A DNA stretch of 64,000 nt from Phorcus lineatus (Eukaryota; Mollusca; Gastropoda; Trochida; Trochidae), in contig OV121081.1 in NCBI GenBank assembly GCA_921293015.1, positions 62,001-126,000 on the forward strand. The letters are read 5' to 3'. Position numbers and translations under genes: made by a program. Shown one piece after another: positions 22,296 to 34,053 of the stretch (positions within the stretch are counted from its first letter, which is position 1; each line of letters starts with the position of its first letter). The notes below the pieces were generated by a model. That model did not search any database. It was not told the origin of the DNA and saw only the letters and a program-made list of their open reading frames with translations.

Positions 22296-23700
22296 TCACC
22301 TCAGTTCTGTTAACATAACACATCCTTCTTGGTTGAGATTTCCGTCTGTTTGTCCGATGACATTCCACATCACCCAGCCTAGTCTTGTCTTTACTGCATG
22401 TTGACTACCACTTGGTCCTGTCCTGACATCAATAGGGGTATATGCATCTGGCACATTATTCTCTATCAGTACACCAATGTCAGATTCCAAATGTTGTAAT
22501 GGTATACCTTTCAATTGAGCCCATTGTGATACATCCTTCTCATTTGGGATGTGATCTCTGGTCACAGGCATCTTGTCCTTGGTGTAAACTCTTGGCATGG
22601 AGATTGCATTCTGTTCATCTAGGTCCCTACTTTCCAAACAATCCACTGCATAGGTTTTCATAGAATGTGGCATGCCCATAGTTTCCATATGTTCATTCTT
22701 CTTCCAGTGGCTCCAATCTTATGCATCAACTTATCAGTGCAAAAGGAAATGCTGCTTCCAGGGTCCAGGAATGCGTAAGTTTGTACGGCTTGTGCACTGT
22801 TCTTCTTTCTTACAATGATGGGAATTATTGCCATAGTACGATCTGTCTCCCTGGCTCCCATATCACAATCACACTCAAGTCACAATGAGTGTAATCTGAG
22901 CATGCGCTGGCAATGTTCTTGTCTGTTTCTTATCCAAGTATACAAATGGTCTCATATGGAGAAATGCCTGGTGTCTATTCTTACAAAGTCGACATACCAC
23001 ATTGCAGTCTCTACTCGTGTGGCCACTTGTCAAACATCTGAAGCAGAGACCCTTTTCCTTTAAGAAGTTACTGCAATCTTTCAGTGTAGGGTTCTAATCT
23101 TATCTTTTCGCAGTATTCTAAGGTGTGACTGTTGGAATTACAAAAGAGACAAGTCATGCTTCTTATGTCACTTCTTCTTGTTTGTGTCATGTGTCCTTTT
23201 TCCATGTGGTAACTTCTCTTTAACCACTTGTTTCGTCCATTCTGTAGGTCTTTGTTCCAAATGCATACTTTGATTTGGTTGGTTGTAGCCGTTTTCGGTA
23301 CTTGTCTTCTGTTAAGTCTTTTCTTAACGCCTCTTTTCAAAAAATTGGGTCATTGGCCTTCTTTGATTCTTTCTTTACAAAGTCTACCAGATGTCGGAAC
23401 TTTACCACTTGACCTGTTTCTTTCACTGTCAGTGCCCCACTTCTAAATTTCTCTTGATAATGATATGGCAGTTTCCCAAAAAGTCGCTTGAAATTCTCTA
23501 TGTAGTCAAGAACACCAACAGCAGGCACACACTGGACCGCATTGTCACACTCCCATAAAAAGATTGAGATGTCATCAAGTCCTTTTGGGTTATCTACTTT
23601 GATAACAGCCCAGTCGAGAGCACGCTGTACAAAAACATTAACTACAGTGTGTTCATTCCCATAGCGTTCTTCCAATTCTTACATAGCCACTGTGAATCCA
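22296..23700 (-). pseudogene. outer BEL gag C-terminus and protease
   Basis: From right to left: Gag segment (ERYGNEHTVVNVFVQRAL; KLPYHYQEKF), zinc knuckles CLFCNSNSHTLEYC, CFRCLTSGHTSRDC and CRLCKNRHQAFLH (about 23170-22940), the protease motif YAFLDPGSSISFC (about 22775) and the linker TRLGWVMWNV (about 22380). Stops near 22890 and frame changes near 23340 and 22680 break it. The gag N-terminus lies on the other side of the nested element at 30118-30370. Confidence 0.85.
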
Positions 23701-23737
23701 ACTTCTGCGTCCAGATAACCAAAATGATATAATCTAT

Positions 23738-24075
23738 GTACTAGTCATTATATTTTTCAAATCTGTATTATTCCCTGTTATTTCCTATAATCTACATTTA
23801 TATTCATGCTTTAAAAATGTTCTGAAGGTAAAATAACTTAATGTAAATTTTCCTGGTTTTGCCTGGAGGGTAGTCCGAATAACAATGGCTGAAAGCATAT
23901 GTGGTGACTTTTTTATTTCAAGCAAGTTACTTATCAAATTTATATTCTATTTTATTGTAGCTTGTACCTGTTCAGCAACTAAGTTGGCAACAATTCCTGT
24001 CCAATGAACTTCAAAATGTTCCAAAAAATAAAGACTGAGCTGAGTTACAGATATTGTTTAGAATTGAAACCTACA
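23738..24075 (+). repeat. 5' LTR remnant of the inner BEL element
   Basis: It matches 29566-30117 from TACTAGTCATT to GAATTGAAxCCTACA. It lacks the first 121 bp of the LTR and an internal stretch of about 220 bp present in the 3' copy (after GTGGTGACTT). Confidence 0.92.
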
Positions 24076-24199
24076 GAAAAGTACAAGAATTTTTTGAATA
24101 AATAACAAGTATAGGCATTTAATAATAAAAGAACCCAGTGAAAGTGACAGTTGGCTGAGAATTGAGAGACAGCCAAATAAGACTGTTAATCAAGAGGAG

Positions 24200-26202
24200 G
24201 TGAAAGCTGAGAGATATGTCCAGCTCAACAAGGAGAGGGCAGGTATCCAAGCTGCATTTACAAGGGCTGAACACAACTTAAGTGACCTCCTAGCAGACAG
24301 AAAATCTGACATTAATACTATTGAAGAGACTTTGAATTCACTTAAAAAAACTTATGAAAATTCTGAAAAAGTTACCAAAATACAAGAATGTTGTGGTGAA
24401 GAAGGAATCCAAAAGTTAGAGCTCTATAAAGTTGAGGTACTTGAAAGGCTTGATAAGTTAAAAGTAGAAATCCAAGCACGGCAACAAGATTTATTGAAGC
24501 CAGAGGACTCTGCCAGTCAGGTGGGAAGCAGAAGCAGCACAAGTTTCTACAAAATCAAAGGTAGCGGCAAAGCAGGCAGCCCTAAAGGTGAAACAACAAG
24601 CTTTGAAGAAATCACAGGAACTAAAGTTGAGAAAATTACAGATTGAACTGGAAGAGGAAGATCACACCCTCAAAACGGAACTTGCCATAGCTGATGCCGA
24701 AATGAAAGCAATCGATGAAGTGAGTGGTGTGAACATGAATACTTCTCATAGGGAAAAAGACAATCCTTCCGAGGAGAGAACTCTTCATGTTGAACGGGAC
24801 AATCCTCCCCAAGAAGTAATTCAATCAAGGAAGAATGCTGGAGCTCCTGACAGGACCTCAAACCGTCAACTTAACCCTGAAGCCTCGTCGTGGACTGGTC
24901 AGAGGCATGCTAATGTGACAAATTCTCTATTTCGCTTTGAGACACTTGAAACTCTTCAAATGCTGCAATTGCCAAAGGTTGACCTCATGTCTTATGATGG
25001 AAATCCTCTCAAGTATTGGGCTTTCATCAGATCATTTGATAACAGTATTGGTCAAACATCCATCAGCAACAGTGCAAAGCTAAACCGTCTGGTGCAGTAC
25101 TGTGTGGGACCTGCAAGAGAAGTTGTAGAATGTTACCTCATAATGGACCAAGATCATGGTTACAACAAAGCGAGACAACTCTTACTAGAAAGATTTGGTA
25201 ACCACCACATCATTGCCAAAGCTTGGATTGACAAGGTAACTGATGTCCCAAAATTGGTGACTGATGAAATGAATCGTCCTCTGCGATTTGTGTCAGATTC
25301 CTACCTTAAGTGTAAAGTAAATACTGTCCACAAGTCCCAAATCGATTATATGACCTACATACATAGATATGTCTGTACCATGACGTAGTTGGGGTCAGAG
25401 TTCATAGATGTGTGTATGCCAATAAGAGTTCATAGGTCAAGTATGGTCTATTTTAAGAGCAAAACCAGTTTTCCGTCTGACGTAGATGTCGGGGTCAGAG
25501 TTCGTGGATGGTTTTGAGTAGAGACCATCTGTGGATGGTATAATCAACTAGCATAAGATATCTACTCCCAAACTTAAGGCCAAATGACAGTGCAGGTATG
25601 AGGAAGTATGCAGACTCAATCAGAAGTTGTGTTGTCTCATTGTCAGCTATGGATAAACTAAATGAAATTGATAATCAGTTGAGAATGAGGAAGATTTTGG
25701 ATAAGATGCCTTTGTATATTCAAAACATTTGGCGGAAAGAAGCAGTAAACGTGCTACGACATACAGGGTCTTACCCAGGAATTGAACACTTATCCAGATT
25801 CATCGAGAATATTGCTGAAGAACTGGACGATCCAGTATTTGGGATAAATGTGAAGGACTGTGTTGAAAGGACAACCCAAATACGAGAGTTCAAATTTCGT
25901 CCAACTTCAAATTTTGTTGCAGATGCTGATCCAAAGAAATTTGCAATGTGAGAGAGAAGTCGAATCAATCGTCATGCAAGTGCTGCGGCGAAGGTCATCC
26001 CTTGTTCCTGTGTCCAGTTTTCCAAAAAATGGATGTGAAAAGCAGACTTGGGCTAGTGATTAAGCACAAACTATGCTTTAACTGCTTTTCTTCCAAACAC
26101 GTGTTACCTGAATGTGGAAAGGAGAATTTCTGTGATGTCAACCGATGCAAAAAGCGAGGGAAAATACATTCCAACTTGTTACATGACCATTCAAGAGCTT
26201 AA
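24200..26202 (+). pseudogene. inner BEL gag
   Basis: An N-terminal coiled-coil region (24200-24646) continues in another frame (24588-25388) with QIELEEEDHTLKTELAIADAE and the Gag core LFRFETLETLQML...LPKVDLMSYDGNPLKYWAF. It is interrupted at about 25388-25597 by inserted sequence carrying a local duplication, resumes at 25598-25951 (LNEIDNQLRMRKILDKMP) and ends in zinc-knuckle-like clusters CKCCGEGHPLFLC and CFNCFSSKHVLPEC (about 25965-26120). At least three breaks. Confidence 0.87.
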
Positions 26203-26389
26203 TAGGTGAAACAACATGAGAATCAAGGCAATAAACCACCAATAAGGTCTGAAAATCCCCGATCATCAACTAAACAGGGTAATGAAAGGAGCCGCCTATG
26301 GAGCTAATGGGGCCGGAGGTGAGAGAATAGCCTTGTTGATAGTTCCAGTATGTGTAAAGAGTCGCAACACCATTGTTCTGCCTCCTGTG

Positions 26390-29318
26390 GTGATACAAGC
26401 TTGAATAAGGCAGTGTACCAAGGTCCGGACCTGACTAACTCATTACTAGGAGTACTTCTTAGGTTCAGGCAGCACAGAATTGCTGTAGCAGGTGACATTG
26501 AGTTAATGTATCACAGTGTGAAGGTGTCCGATCCTCATTGTGAGTCTTTGAGGTTTCTGTGGTGGAACAACCAGATAATTGGAGGCAAGGTGGAAATCTA
26601 CCGTATGACATCATACCTATTTGGTGGCATTTGGAGCTCAAGCTGTGCCAATTACGCAATGCAAAAGCTTGCCTAAGATAACATTAAGGATTTTAATCAT
26701 GATGTCATACAACCTGTGAAAGACAATTTTTATGTGGACGACTGCTTAAAATCTGTCAAGTCCGAGCAGGAAGGACTTATGTTGGTCAAGGATCTATGTG
26801 AATTGTTACAAAGAGGGTCTTTTCGGCTCACAAAATGGCTAAGTAATAGCAGAACAGTGTTGAGAAGTGTCCCAATAGAAGAGTGAGCAAAGAATCTTAG
26901 GGATGTTGATCTGTGTACAGCTGATCTCCCAAAGGACAAGGCTCTTGGAGTAAAATGGGACACAGAAACTGACAAACTCTGCTTCAAGTTCAATCCGAAA
27001 TAGAAATCAGTCACCAAGAGAGGCTTGATGAGTGTCATCGCATCCATATATGACCCTTTAGGCTTCCTCGCCCCTCTGATTCTAAGTGCCAAAAAGATCT
27101 TTCAGGATGAATGTCGTCTACGAAAGGGATGGGATACTGAAATAGAACCAAACAATATAGAGAAATGGACAAAATGGTTGTCAGAATTGAATCTCATTGA
27201 GGGAATTTCCACACCAAGTTGTGTTGTTCCGGAGGACTTTAATGAGGTAAACAGTTTCGAACTGCAGATCTTTGCTGATGCCTCTAGTGTAGGTTATGGG
27301 GCTGTGGCATATCTGCGAATGAGGAATGCAAAAGGACAGATATGGTGTTCTTTCCTGATTTCAAAGTCTCGATTATCTCCAATCAGGAGCATAACAATTC
27401 CCCATCTTGAGCTTTGTGCGGCTGTTCTTGCGGTAAGGCTAAATGAGCTGTTGCGAATTGAAATAGAAAGGACAGTGTATTGGACTGACAGTATGATCGA
27501 CCTACATTACATCAGGAATGAATCACAAAGGTACCAAGTGTTAATGGCCAATCGAGTGACAGTCATTCGTGAGAGTTCCTCGCCAGAGAGTTGGAAACAT
27601 GTTGAATCTTCTCTCAATCCAGCCGATAGAGTGTCCCGTGGTCTAGATGCGGCAGCTCTATTGAGACAAGAAAGTTGGCTACAAGGACCAAATTTCTTAT
27701 GGCAGAATGAGTAGACATGGCCAGACCAACCTCCAGTGCTCAACATAACTGTGGAAGACCTCGAAATCAAGAAAGCTAAGGTGAACTTCAATAGGACAGA
27801 CAATGTCGACTTCTGTACAGACTTTTGCAGAAGTATTCATCTTGGTATTGCCTGAAGAAAGCTGTGTCGTGGATTCTTAGGCTTAAGAGATTCCTTATCA
27901 ACAGAATCAAACAGAAACAAGGAAAGGAGAAAATTTCTCTCGAACCCATCAGTGTCATTGAAATGATGAATGCTGAAAAGGTAATCATCAAATATGTACA
28001 GGAATCAGCATTTCCAGTGGAAGTAAGCGTCAAGTGAAGCAATCTAGTCCAATCCATCCCCTTGAACCATTTCACAATCTGGATGGTATCCTGTGTGTCG
28101 GTGGTAGGTTGGTCAATGCCCCTATCCCCGAAGAGGCGCGACATCCCATGATTTTGCCGAAAGGTCATGAAATAGTGACCATCATTGTTCGTGACTGCCA
28201 TGAAGAATTAGGACACTCAGGCACAGAGTATGTTTTGTCAGAAGTGAGGGCAAAGTTTTGGATAATTAATGCTAGAGCTTCAATCAAGAAAGCCTTGAGA
28301 AACTGTTTCCTGTGCCGAAGACTGCAAGGAAAGCTGTTGACACAGAAAATGTGTGATCTCCCTAAAGATAGGGTTACTCCTTGTGCTCAACCAATCTCTC
28401 ACATAGGAGTTGATTGTTTCGGGCCTTTTTTGGTAAAGCGAGGAAGGAGTCAAGTTAAGAGATATGGTTGTCTGTTCACCTGTTTAGCTCCTAGGGCTAT
28501 CCACATAGAGAAGTTTGACTGCATGGACACCGACTCTTTCATAAATGCCCTCAAGCGCTTCGAAGCCCGTAGAGGAGCACCAGAACTCATTCTCTCCGAC
28601 AATGGGACAAACTTTCGTGGAGCTGAGAAGGAGCTCAAACAAGCCATTAAAGCCTGGAATCAGCAAACGATCCAAGATCACATGCGCAGAAAAGAGATCA
28701 CCTGGATGTTCAACCCCCCCAGCGGCGTCCCACATGGGCGGCGTGTGGGAGAGACAAATCCGGACTGTCCGGAAAGTGCTGAATGCCCTGCTCTACCAGC
28801 AACACACAAGCAATCTTCAGGATGAAGGACTAACAACCTTACTCTGTGAAGTTAATTCTATTGTTAACAGTAGACCAATTACTGTTAATCCTGACAATCA
28901 CAAGGACATGGAGCCACTCATTCCAAACCATATCCTACTCCTTTGCTCTCAAAAGTCTTATCCACAGGGGAGATTCTTCTTAAGCGACAGGTATTGAAAG
29001 CGCTGGAAATACATCCATGCTTTGGCGGATCAGTTCTGGGCATGATGGCTCAAAGAATACTTGCCAAATCTGCAACTCCGCCAAAAGTGGTTCAAATCAA
29101 CAGAAAATTTGAATATCAGGGACGTTGTGTTAATCATGCATGAAAATGTTCCCAGATATATGTGGCCTCTGGCCAAGGTGACTCAGTTGAAGCCGGGCAG
29201 AGACGGTCTAGTTCGCTCAGTGGTGGTCAAGACAAAGGACTCTGTGCTAACTCGGCCCATTCACAAGCTGTGTCTGTTGGAATCTGAACGGACAGTAATT
29301 AGTGTATCCGTGAAATAA
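26390..29318 (+). pseudogene. inner BEL pol (RT palm, RNase H, integrase, DUF5641-like)
   Basis: Protease and RT fingers are deleted: sequence goes from the zinc knuckles almost directly to YQGPDLTNSLLGVLLRFRQ. Then come RT palm FYVDDCLKSVKSEQE (about 26730), RNase H IFADASSVGYGAVAYL (about 27270) and VYWTDSMIDLHYIRNES (about 27477), integrase zinc finger HSGTEYVL...CFLCRR (about 28215-28320), catalytic GVDCFGPF (about 28410) and LSDNGTNFRG (about 28590), ASHMGGVWER with the final Glu in a second frame (about 28735), and a C-terminal domain (29061-29318). Stops at about 26674, 26884, 27001 and 27712 and frame changes near 28730 and 28990. Confidence 0.88.
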
Positions 29319-29444
29319 ATGGGCTGTAAATACCATGAACAGTAAATTGCATCAGAGTATTATTGATGTGAATCAGTTAATATGAACATTTATTATGTTT
29401 GTTTTGTTGATAGGTTAAATGTCTTCGCATTTAAGGGGACGGAA

Positions 29445-30117
29445 TGTTGTATTTGTTTATTTTATATCACCTTTACTGAAGGTTTCAAGTGATTATACTG
29501 TTTCTTTGAGGGTTTTTGGTATTTTTTGCAAGAGTAATAATTAACAGTTGATTTCAACTATTTGGTACTAGTCATTATATTTTTCAAATCTGTATTATTC
29601 CCTGTTATTTCCTATAATCTACATTTATATTCATGCTTTAAAAATGTTCTGAGGGTAAAATAACTTAATGTAAATTTTCCTGGTTCTTCCTGGTGGGTAG
29701 TCCGAATAACAATGGCTGAAAGCACATGTGGTGACTTTCATGTCCTATCAAATTTTTACTATTTGTAAGGTTTTGTCGATGCACAAAAATTGTAAGTATA
29801 ATTTCTAGGTTTCTAACATCAACTAAATATAAGATAAGCCAATCTAAATCACTGTTGGTTATTAATATTTGTTAAAATACATGTTTATTCCTCAAGACTA
29901 TCTTCGGGTTTAAAATCCGGAAAAGTATATTTTTCTTAATTCATTTTTTTTTTGTTATTTCAAGCAAGTTACTTATCATATTTATTTTCTATTTTATTGT
30001 AGCTTGTACCTGTTCAGCAACTAAGCTGGCAACAATTACTGTCCAATGAACTTCAAAATGATCCAAAAAATAAAGACTGAGCTGAGTTACAGATATTGTT
30101 TTGAATTGAATCCTACA
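29445..30117 (+). repeat. 3' LTR of the inner BEL element
   Basis: 673 bp, starts TGTTGTATTTG after the polypurine tract and ends CCTACA. Identity to the 5' remnant is high, with scattered substitutions. Confidence 0.9.
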
Positions 30118-30370
30118 TCTTTGATATATGACATAATCTCTGATTGCAAGCTTGACAACTTTAGACATATCTTGCGTTCAAGCTTTTCTTTGATTTCCAA
30201 TTTATATGCAAGTCCTTTACTTGTGAGCTCTCTACTTCTACTGGTCAATGTATTATGACATCATCTTCAACTTCTTTTGGCAATATTGGGCTACTGTCTT
30301 TTATCTTATCTTCATCTTCATCCATGTCCATGGCCTGAACACTTTGATCCTTATGACCCCCTGATACCAT
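30118..30370 (-). pseudogene. outer BEL gag N-terminus
   Basis: The ATG at 30370-30368 lies just inside the outer 5' LTR and begins MVSGGHKDQSVQAMDMDEDED. A TGA at 30247-30245 is followed in frame by RSRELTSKGLAYKLEIKEKL, the usual start of a BEL Gag. The reading runs into the inner BEL element at 30117. The continuation on the other side (near 23700) does not start where this one stops, so part of gag was lost. Confidence 0.8.
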
Positions 30371-31356
30371 CTTAAACGTCCATGCTATTGCGATGAAAGC
30401 ATGCAAACAAGTATCTTCTTCCTTATTTCATTTATTTGGATGCTTTCTTCTCTTATAGTTCTTATTATTAGTACAGATTGACTGAAAAAAAGTCTTATTT
30501 ACTAACATGTAAAATATAGCAGTCTTATATTGAATGAAAATATTGCCTTGAACTTGAAATAAGCAGTACACAGTAATAAGTAATAATACCTTCAAATGCC
30601 TTATGCATTTGTGAACTAATTGCCTTATACAATTATGAAATAACTGCCTTATGCAATTATATAATGGAAAATTACTTTATCCAAAGAGAAAACAATTAAG
30701 TTTCTTAATTATCAAAGCAAAACTATTACAAGTATGTGAAGATATACAAATATATGCTCATTGATGAAATAATTTCTTGAAATTGCCTTATGCAATAATA
30801 AAGAGCAATAGCATTGCCTTATGCAATTTTTTAATAAATGAAATACTAAGTCAATCAAATACAGTACATATCCTCGCGTCACGTAAGTTCGATCACCTAA
30901 GCAGTTATGCCCAAAACTCACGAAAGTATAGTTTCAATGTAATTTTTTCATGTCTTACCTTCAAAGACGTTTAATAAAGTTTGATATGTCCAAAATCCAC
31001 TCGAATCCATCGATAATCACAGTCGCGGCATGACCGCGCTTTCAGTGTCAACAGAAGTGACCTAGAAAGTTACGTCACATAAGTTCGATCACATGATTCG
31101 TCAGTTTGTAGCGCATTCGGAACGGCGAATTTGAAGTTCACACACTGTCATTCCGAATGTCAAGTCATTCACGATTATTTGTAAATATCACTTTTCTGTA
31201 TTGTCAATACTTTAAAATTAATGCAGGAATTATTTCACAAAATGAACTTATTTACAAAGTTTAAGCGAGTTACTCTTCTGGTTCATCGTGACATGGACAC
31301 CAAAACTCTGAATGTCTGCGTACAACACGAACTGGGGTACAAAAACGTAAATGTGT

Positions 31357-33418
31357 TCAATGCTGACATGTCGGATGAGTGCATTGAGCCCAAGTTGTGA
31401 TGATTAAAGACACACTTCTTCGAACTTCATCGGGAACATACTTCTTGCATTTGCAGCACAATTCTTCATCAATTATAACATCATCGCTGTCATACAAGTC
31501 AAAGCTGTCATTGTCATTTTCATGAACAAATCGAGATATTCCAGACGTACCAGGCTTTGGTGACGCATTTTTACAAACAGCAGAGTTTTTTGAAGATTTA
31601 CTTTTCTTAGATACTTGTTTTCTTTTCTGTGGTGCTGGATGTTCTGCTTGGTGTGAACAAATATTCCTTGAAATGTTATCTTCAGTGATAGCTTTTCCTC
31701 CAACAACAGCACTCAAAACTTTCCTCTTTTTCGTCGGGACAGACTTCTTAATGAGCACAGACGCTTTTCCATCAAAGAATACGGCAACATCTGATTTGTC
31801 GGCAACAGGCTCCGAAGGTTTTTCAACAGCTTCATCCACGGAAACGTTGGCAACTGGATCCACATGTGTTTCAGCAGGCTTGAAAACAGAAGATGGTGCA
31901 TAGTTCAAGTCGCTCGAAACGGACACATTAAATGGGTAAATGCCGCATTTTCGAAAAGATGACTGTAAGTTGGAAGGTGATAAAGACAAGTTGTAAGCTC
32001 TACATCCAAGTTGACAGACTGAATGCTTGTTGACCGAACTGGTAGCATTTTCCCTCATATATTTGTGACGCAAGTTGTTGTAAATCCGGGAAAAGGGCCC
32101 GAAGCAACCAACATCCATCGGCTGTAGCACGTGAGAGGTATGAGCCGGGAGAACAAACAATACGATATGATGTTGTCTTGCCCAGTTAATCAGAGGTATG
32201 GAGACATGAGATTTGTGGCCATCATACATTATCAGAAGGGGACTGTCGGCAGACGCGGCAACTGAGTACTTGAGGAAATGTTCCTGAATATAATGTTGAA
32301 AAATCTCAGAATTGGACCATCCCGAATCACTCACAGTGCCAGCTGTCCCAGGGGTGGATCCTTCTAAAAGTTCGTCCCTCATTCTTTTTCCTTTGAAGAT
32401 GAAAAACGGCGGGATGGAGGCACCAGCTGCATTACCACATCCTATCACTGTGGTTGTAGTCGAACGTGATGTCGTCACAGAGATTGGAGTTCCTTGACTT
32501 GAGGTGACCACAGAAGGAGGGGTGTGATTTTCAACGAGTCCCTTTTCATCCACATTGTATATCCGTTGAGGGTCAGATTTCAAGTTATACTTCGTGAAAA
32601 TGGTGTCAAGCTCATTAAAATACTTGGAAACTGTCTCCTCCGACGTAGCGCGCGCCCTCTGGATCTCTAGAGAACGAGGTCGTTTTACTGATAAATCAGG
32701 CCAACGTTTTAGGAAGCCATAAAACCATTGCAAAGAAAAACAGGGTTCTTCTTTTCCTTTTTTCCCAAGATATACGGCTAAGTCGGTAGCAATGGCAGTC
32801 ACTTCAGCCCTGGTATATCCGTGTCCAAAATTGGACATCGCCTGGATATGATTGACAAGCTGTCTCTCCTCCCCCATGGATAGCACTGGGTCCCGTCCGG
32901 TTGTGATACATTCGACATCAACCTTACCACTGATTCTGTCATGCAAAGTTGCAAAAGGAATAGAGAATTTAGCAGAAGCTTTCCTTATAGACATTCCTTG
33001 CGTCACAGCATCATATGCTTTATCTAGGGCATCAAAGGAATATTTCCTGTATTGTCCTCCCCTTGGGGTCTTTCCATCAGTCAAAACCTATCAAAAATAA
33101 GAAAGACAAACTCTAGTTCACCACAACGAAAAAATTCACATTTTCAGAACTAAGTATGATTTTGATAAGAAGTGGCCCTTCGAAGCTTCCATAGATTTTT
33201 TTTTTTGAGCGTGACGTCACTTATCTGGTCATGTGACCTCTGTACAAGGGACCCAAACATAGCAGACGACAGAATTCCTGTCACATTTCTGTGACGTATT
33301 AAAATTATATTAACATTTTTGTAACAGTGAAAAAGTAGCATTAGTGAGCACACACTTAAAATAAGTTGTTTGACAAGTATTAGCTGTTACTTACGTTTGA
33401 TAACTTGATGCGAAGCAT
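31357..33418 (-). CDS. pogo-like transposase, two exons, intact
   Basis: Exon 1 33418-33395 (MLRIKLSN) and exon 2 33087-31357 join in frame across a 307-bp intron, giving 584 residues. Domains in order: psq-type helix-turn-helix (RKYSFDALDKAYDAV...FATLHDRI, about 20-65), a CENP-B/Tc5-type DNA-binding domain (LSMGEERQLVNHIQAM to WFYGFLKRWPDLSVKR, about 75-150), and a DDE_1 catalytic domain with NVDEKG (about 190), MYDGHKSH (about 300) and LQPMDVGCFGPF (about 340). The tail is acidic and ends in a Cys/His cluster (CCKCKKYVP...CTHPTCQH) that could bind zinc. Exon 2 has no in-frame ATG at its 5' end, which supports the spliced model. No frameshift or internal stop, so this copy could be active. 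Confidence 0.9.
33088..33394 (-). other. intron of the pogo-like transposase gene
   Basis: Donor GTAAGT (33394-33389) after ...TTATCAAAC and acceptor TTTTTGATAG ending at 33088. 307 bp, phase 0. Confidence 0.75.
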
Positions 33419-34053
33419 TTTGTACTTCAGGCGATTGACAGCACTGTCAACAAAACATCGAAGCTGCCTGTGACGTCAAATCTCGTTTTTTATCACGAGG
33501 GTAAGCATTCGAAATGGCCGATCGAAGTTACGTTACGATCGAACTTATGTGACGCGACGGATATATTACTATTGGCCTATGCCAAACTTCTTCAAAAGGA
33601 TTTCTTAAAATCATACAAAAAGGAAAGCCAAAAGACTTAATATTATTTTCCTTGAAAATAGTTGATGAAATATTAAGGGTATTTACGGTAATTCTACAAA
33701 ATATACCGCAATAAAATAAGTCTAACCTAAAATGTTTACCAGACGATAAATAGTAATAAACCCAACAAAAATACACTTACAATATCACTTTGAAAGTTTA
33801 CCTATCACTTATTCATAGAAAATAGCATACAATTTTAATGCTTAATATAGTTACCGTTTGTTTGGGATGGCATTTTGGGCTTGTAACAAAACTTCTTTTC
33901 CCAGCGATACTGAGCACTGCCATATTTTCACGAAAAGTTCGGGCAGGAAGGCAGGTTACTCTTAACAAAAAAGGAAATAGCATACCGCTAATGAAAATAA
34001 ATGCGCCTTTTACGCAGTGTAGGAGAAAGGTTGATTTTGGCCGTTACAGTCAT

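Larger units (their letters stand above)
23738..30117 (+). mobile_element. second BEL/Pao retrotransposon, nested in the first
   Basis: A plus-strand element with a truncated 5' LTR (23738-24075), gag, pol and a complete 3' LTR (29445-30117) preceded by the polypurine tract AAGGGGACGGAA (29433-29444). It lies inside the gag of the outer minus-strand BEL element. The 5' LTR lacks its first 120 bp or so, and the neighbouring outer gag is also missing a segment. Confidence 0.92.
30871..33561 (-). mobile_element. pogo-like (Tc1/mariner superfamily) transposon, complete
   Basis: 2691 bp inserted in the outer BEL 5' LTR with target duplication TA (30869-30870 and 33562-33563). The empty site is visible in the 3' LTR (acataaattactattgg near 18474). 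The terminal repeats read TCC(T/G)CGCGTCAC(G/A)TAAGTTCGATC at both ends. A second TACGTCACATAAGTTCGATCAC at about 31071-31092 repeats the terminal motif, as expected for transposase binding sites. The single transposase gene is open throughout. Confidence 0.96.
17998..34048 (-). mobile_element. BEL/Pao retrotransposon (host of two nested insertions)
   Basis: The minus-strand element is bounded by LTRs of about 980 bp (3' LTR 17998-18978; 5' LTR 30386-34048 interrupted by a pogo element) and by an exact 5-bp target duplication GTCAT (17993-17997 and 34049-34053). The LTRs start TGTAACGGCC and end CGAAACA on the minus strand. Inside lie a split gag, protease, RT, RNase H, integrase and DUF5641-like domains, all broken. 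A second BEL element (23738-30117, opposite strand) sits in its gag. It is the oldest layer of the nest. Confidence 0.93.
30386..34048 (-). repeat. 5' LTR of the outer BEL element, interrupted
   Basis: It consists of 30386-30870 and 33564-34048, together about 970 bp, collinear with 17998-18978. The pogo-like transposon occupies the middle. Confidence 0.9.

Noticed and set aside
32312-33100. Plus-strand frames opposite the pogo transposase
   Set aside because: Shadows of a 575-codon coding exon on the other strand.
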